Positions 60,190 to 64,000 of a stretch of DNA of 64,000 nt are shown here, piece by piece (within the stretch, counting starts at the first letter, position 1; each line of letters opens with the position of its first letter). The notes beneath the pieces are model-generated. The model was not told where the DNA came from. It did not search any database and was given only the letters and a program-made list of their open reading frames with translations. The stretch is from assembly GCF_008831285.2 (NCBI RefSeq), contig NC_045139.1, forward strand, positions 30,849,706 through 30,913,705, in the 5' to 3' direction. This stretch comes from Nymphaea colorata. Taxonomy: Eukaryota; Streptophyta; Magnoliopsida; Nymphaeales; Nymphaeaceae. A program made the position numbers and the translations under genes.

Positions 60190-60475
60190 TTAGTTAGTAT
60201 AGTTGCTAACGTCCCAAGCAAGTGTCCCGGCCGATTGACGGTGTCGGGTCGCACTTGCTGTCGACAGTGGCCAGTTGCTGGTTCAAATCTCAGTGGCGTT
60301 CGCTCAATGTGAAAGCGCAATTAAATCTCTCATTCGAAAAGATTCTCCAAAAGAAAAACATACATACTTTAGTATAAGTACCGATTCAACCATATTAGTT
60401 GATGACTAATCGCTGGCTCAATTCTCCTGGTGTGCAATACGCTACTAAAGCGGAAGGTGCGAGCTAAGAGGGGGC
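60190..60475 (+). mobile_element. SINE-like, tRNA-derived repeat
   Basis: A GGTTCAAATC motif at 60280-60289 matches the RNA polymerase III B box exactly. About 80 bp upstream, TTAGTATAGTTGCTAACG resembles an A box. A second B-box-like GGCTCAATTC lies near 60416. The GC content is raised against AT-rich flanks. No poly-A tail or target duplication was clear, so the boundaries are approximate. A decayed tRNA pseudogene is an alternative. Confidence 0.4.
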
Positions 60476-60479
60476 TGTT

Positions 60480-61243
60480 AAAGATGTTGACATGGAGTCC
60501 TGAACCTTTTTTTAATTGTTTTGTTCTTGCAAAACTTCATGTCGGTTTTTGCTTTTTTCCTCCTTAAGGAACTGGCTCCTTAAATATCTTGTCTTTTTGG
60601 GGGGCTTTTGCAAAGAATATTGCATTTTTGGATCGCAACGTTCCACGATTGGGGTTTCCACATCATGATAGAAAGACACTATAATCAGCGGTGAAGCTGA
60701 TAATTTTTCAAGAGGAAGGTAGAATTGTAGTTTCAAAATTTTGATTGAGACTAAAGTATAGTTTTTTTAAAATTTTATATCGTATAAGTGAAATCTTTTA
60801 AAATTAACATGTAAATTTTTTTTTGAGGCTTTGACCCTGCGAACCGGCCTCGGCTCCGATCTTGATTATAATCACCTTAAAAGTCCAGTTTAACATATCA
60901 CAATGACCTTTTCTTTCGCAATCGCTGGGAACCCTTCAAAGTCTTTGACATTAAGAGGACCCAGTAGTCAGATAGACTACAGCTTTAATGGCATCTTGAT
61001 TCGTCAGTAAAAGCATTAACAACATAGTCTTCAATGATGTTTCTTGTTTTTACTGACGTTTTTCTCGCGTGTCAAAAATGGGTTTTTTTCCCTTTTGCGG
61101 CTCCCATGTCACTCAATGGGTCTGCTTTCTGAAAGACATATATTGTTCATATTGATATTTCAAAAAAAAAAAATATTCATTTACAATGCTCCTTAAAATT
61201 AAAAATTTTATAACTAATGTTCCTTAACCAAATTTTTGTGTTC

Positions 61244-61285
<42 letters not shown>

Positions 61286-62880
61286 TGTTGCTTACCATAT
61301 GCAATTACTTGTATGAAAGTACTATAAAAGCAGAGAACAATATAATAATTGATACAACGTCAACACTAGAGAAATTATAGCATTGAGTTGGATTTGTCGG
61401 GTAGTGCATTTTGTATTTTGGGGACATGTATTATTAAAGTACATTATTAAAAAACAATAGATTTTTTTGTTTTTTAATTAGTAATTTTGTTTTAATGTCT
61501 AACAATCAAAACTTAGACATAATCGGAACATAATTTTTAAACAAAAGCATAGAACTCTCAAAAGATATGTTTTAAGGACATGTTCTTATTAAAAAATAGA
61601 GCTTTAAATTGGGTATTTGCCAACATGATGTAAATCTACTCTAAATCTGCGAATTTCTTTAAGATAAATTCATGAAATAAAACATCCCTTCATTAGATAC
61701 CTATACATATATGGTAAGCCCATATATAATAATCGAGTTTCCCTCCTTTTGGTATTTTTATTCCATAAAAAAGAAAAAAAAAAACTTTATGTGGAACGCA
61801 CAGTCCTTCGTGCGCCGTCTGCTTCCTTATTTTCCGGAACATTCACTTGGATACCACTCAACTGTTAAGCTATGATCACACCAATAGGCTTGCAACTTTT
61901 TCCTATTTCTTTTTCTTTTTTAAATCAAATAGAAATAAACTAAGAATCACTAGTTGAATCGCATCGGTTTCTCTGACTGCAAACAAAGTGAAATTAATTA
62001 AAAATAAGCATAGTTTTTTTATTAATTGCTAAAAAACTGGTTTTGAGGGCCCATACATTGATTTTAATAAGAGGAGCAGTTGGGATTCTTATATCTAATA
62101 TGTTACTAGAATTTGAATTTTAAACCCTTTCAAGTAGTCAAACTCTATGTCAAAGTAACATTGAAAAAGAAAAAAAAAAACAATGGTTTTCTTCTTATAT
62201 TCTTTCATGAAGCCCGACTTTGGAATGATGCATCTGTCCAATATGCAACGCAATGTCTAATTAGACCAACGATTTGAAACACAAGGCCGATAAAACAGCA
62301 TAAAAAATGTCACGTAATGAATTTGAAAATTTTACAGAAAGCATGCTCCAAGTTAGGTGTTATGACATAAAAGCCAGAGTTAAATTGGAGTTTCTTTTAT
62401 TTAACCGTGTATCTCGAGTGCAATTTATTCAGTTCGTTAAACAGATCAACTTTTTACCCAAACATCTTTAAAAACCTGATTTTAGATTCAAAAACCAGGT
62501 TTTGCCTTTTGAAGTGTATATCAAACACCCCTTTAGTTGTTTTAAATCAAATCTATAACTACGAAGGGGACCTAAATTTTGTTTAGTTTATATCTTAGTC
62601 AACTTTTATCAAGACTTAGATTATTTATTTCAAAAAAAATTCTAAATAAAATACGTGCATCCTAACTTGCTTGGGTGTATCAATTTAAAGCAAAACATGC
62701 TGTAATTCAAGTCAAGTTGTTTTTCAACTATCACAATTTGTTTTTTTTTTTAATATTTAAAAAAAATACATTTACTTTAAAAAAGTTGGTTTCTTATATG
62801 TACTTTACCAAATCACTGGACATTATAAATTTGTATAGATATAATATTTATTTATTTGAAACATACTGTACAGCTCGAGC
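60480..62880. other. AT-rich intergenic DNA, no gene
   Basis: A TA microsatellite lies at 61247-61279. The short ORFs at 60512-60736 and 62675-62890 have no recognisable domain. A TTTTCCGGAA..T.AC.TGGA-ACCACTC word at 61835-61860 partly matches the GC-rich block at 63110-63145. Confidence 0.55.
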
Positions 62881-63210
62881 GAATAGTTGAGGATTGAATC
62901 AGATCTTTTCTGCGTAGGGATACGGAACCCTTTCAACGAAATGCATGGAAAACGGAGTTCGGCACACCTTTTGAGGCAGTTGACAGCCAATCGGTCAGAA
63001 AAGGGTATGTTTGCTGGACGGGGTCCACTAAGCTCGGCACGTGCCACACACAAGGGAAGAAGCGAGAGCTGGGTCCGAGCCCACCCCAGCTTTACCCCGT
63101 GCCCCCTATTTTCCGGAATGAACGTCCTCACCTGGACGCCACTCGATAGCCAGGAAAGCTACGGACTGCGACTATCCTTTTAACTGGTACCCCTTGGAAA
63201 CGAACTACAA
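62880..63210. other. GC-richer block of unknown nature
   Basis: Sharply bounded and GC-richer than both flanks. Both strands are open over about 300 bp (for example RSESWVRAHPSFTPCPL on plus), an effect expected from composition. No protein family or RNA gene is recognised. It may be a fragment of a transposon or of an upstream gene end. Confidence 0.35.
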
Positions 63211-63368
63211 ATTGGAAGGGGTTGACACTTGATTGTGAGAGTTCTGTCACTTTTTAGTACATAGATTCAGTTGGGCTCCAAAACCCTACAACTTTTGGTT
63301 CATTTAAATTCAATCAACTTGCAATTCTATTAAGAAGAATGAGTTTTGATGCTTTGAAGAGGCCCAAG

Positions 63369-63720
63369 TTCATTCTTCTTGCCTTTTGTTCTTGTTTGCG
63401 AATACTACTTCAGAATCTTGAGTGGAAAACAGGATATCCGTCAATTAAAATGTCATGCAATTTTATTAAAACTTAAACTATTCATTCTTCTCACCTTTTG
63501 TTCATGGGATCTAATACTATTTCGAAATCTTGAGTGGAAAACATGACATCTGTCAACTAAAGTGTCATGCAATTTTATCTAAACCCAAGCTAACGGTATA
63601 GTTCATTCGTTTTTGCCTTTTGTTCAAGAGGTCTAATATTGTTTCGGAATCTTGAGTGAAAAGTAAAACATATGTCAACTAAAGTGTCATGCAATTTTAT
63701 TGAAACCCAAACTAAGATAC
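63369..63720 (+). repeat. Three-unit tandem repeat of 112-121 bp
   Basis: Units start TTCATTC at 63369, 63481 and 63602. Each has CCTTTTGTTC, AATCTTGAGTG.AAA and GTCATGCAATTTTAT. A weak partial unit may precede them near 63300. Confidence 0.85.
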
Positions 63721-64000
63721 TTTAACATTCTAAATTTGTTATGTTTATACAACAAAATGCCCCCATCTTTCTTAGGCAAAAATGCTTCATATGTTTATAT
63801 TAAGATTTAGTATGCCTTCACAGTCCTTTTACCAAAAACGTATATAAAGGTTGTATTTGAAATTTCTTAAAAAATGAGATGTGCATTGTGAATTTTTAAA
63901 GTTTAGAACGCTTGCACCCACGGTCATCTTTCCGTTTGATAGGAAGAGTTTACATGTCGAGTATAAGAGACACAGGCATGTTTTAAGGTGTGCGCGAGTG
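63721..64000. other. Right-edge sequence, nothing recognised
   Basis: AT-rich, no ORF or repeat boundary identified. Confidence 0.5.

Noticed and set aside
60270-60300. A functional tRNA gene
   Set aside because: Only the B box is good. The cloverleaf arms do not pair, and the A-to-B spacing is too long.

Overview
The window looks like nuclear DNA of a flowering plant. It is AT-rich and repeat-dense, its coding exons are short with GT-AG introns, and long (TA)n microsatellites and Ty1/copia retrotransposon remains are common. The recognisable host genes are plant-type: a QUA3-type Golgi methyltransferase, a DYAD/SWI1/AMEIOTIC1-type meiosis protein and a KIN-4 kinesin. I cannot name the species from sequence alone. 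Nothing here is prokaryotic or organellar.

Host genes fill only a small part. At the left edge (950-5022, minus) six exons encode most of a QUA3-like putative pectin methyltransferase; its last roughly 90 codons should lie beyond base 1. At 18603-19841 (plus) a compact two-exon gene encodes the conserved core of a DYAD/SWI1/AM1-like protein. At 21164-23315 (plus) is a kinesin-4 relic: the first three motor exons and two coiled-coil exons survive, but most of the motor domain is gone and the gene breaks into foreign sequence after 23315. These three genes show no operon-like relation.

The rest is dominated by two dispersed repeat families and several foldback structures. Family R has copies at 14565-17226, 24705-32700, 39885-41192 and 48225-52545, all in one orientation; each carries a decayed Ty1/copia leader (TATA box, primer-site-like motif, start of gag). 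A separate degenerate Ty1/copia element (26068-29986, TSD ATAAA) sits inside the second R copy, and the fourth copy preserves the empty site. Family S (5955-12720, 37540-39028, 44625-48180, 56150-56885) carries a cluster of spliced-looking exons on the minus strand and a GAGCTCGAG-rich minisatellite; the largest copy is bracketed by 270-bp direct repeats.

The most unusual structures are long inverted repeats: 33376-36848 (arms about 1.9 and 1.55 kb, 21-nt loop), 41521-42561 (two 424-bp arms), 53881-54877 (two arms of about 320 bp) and a 569-bp MITE at 17610-18178. Three long foldbacks within 22 kb would give long double-stranded RNA if transcribed and are the best candidates for small-RNA loci here. 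From 57 kb to the right edge I see microsatellites, a SINE-like element, a GC-richer patch and a short tandem array, but no recognised gene.
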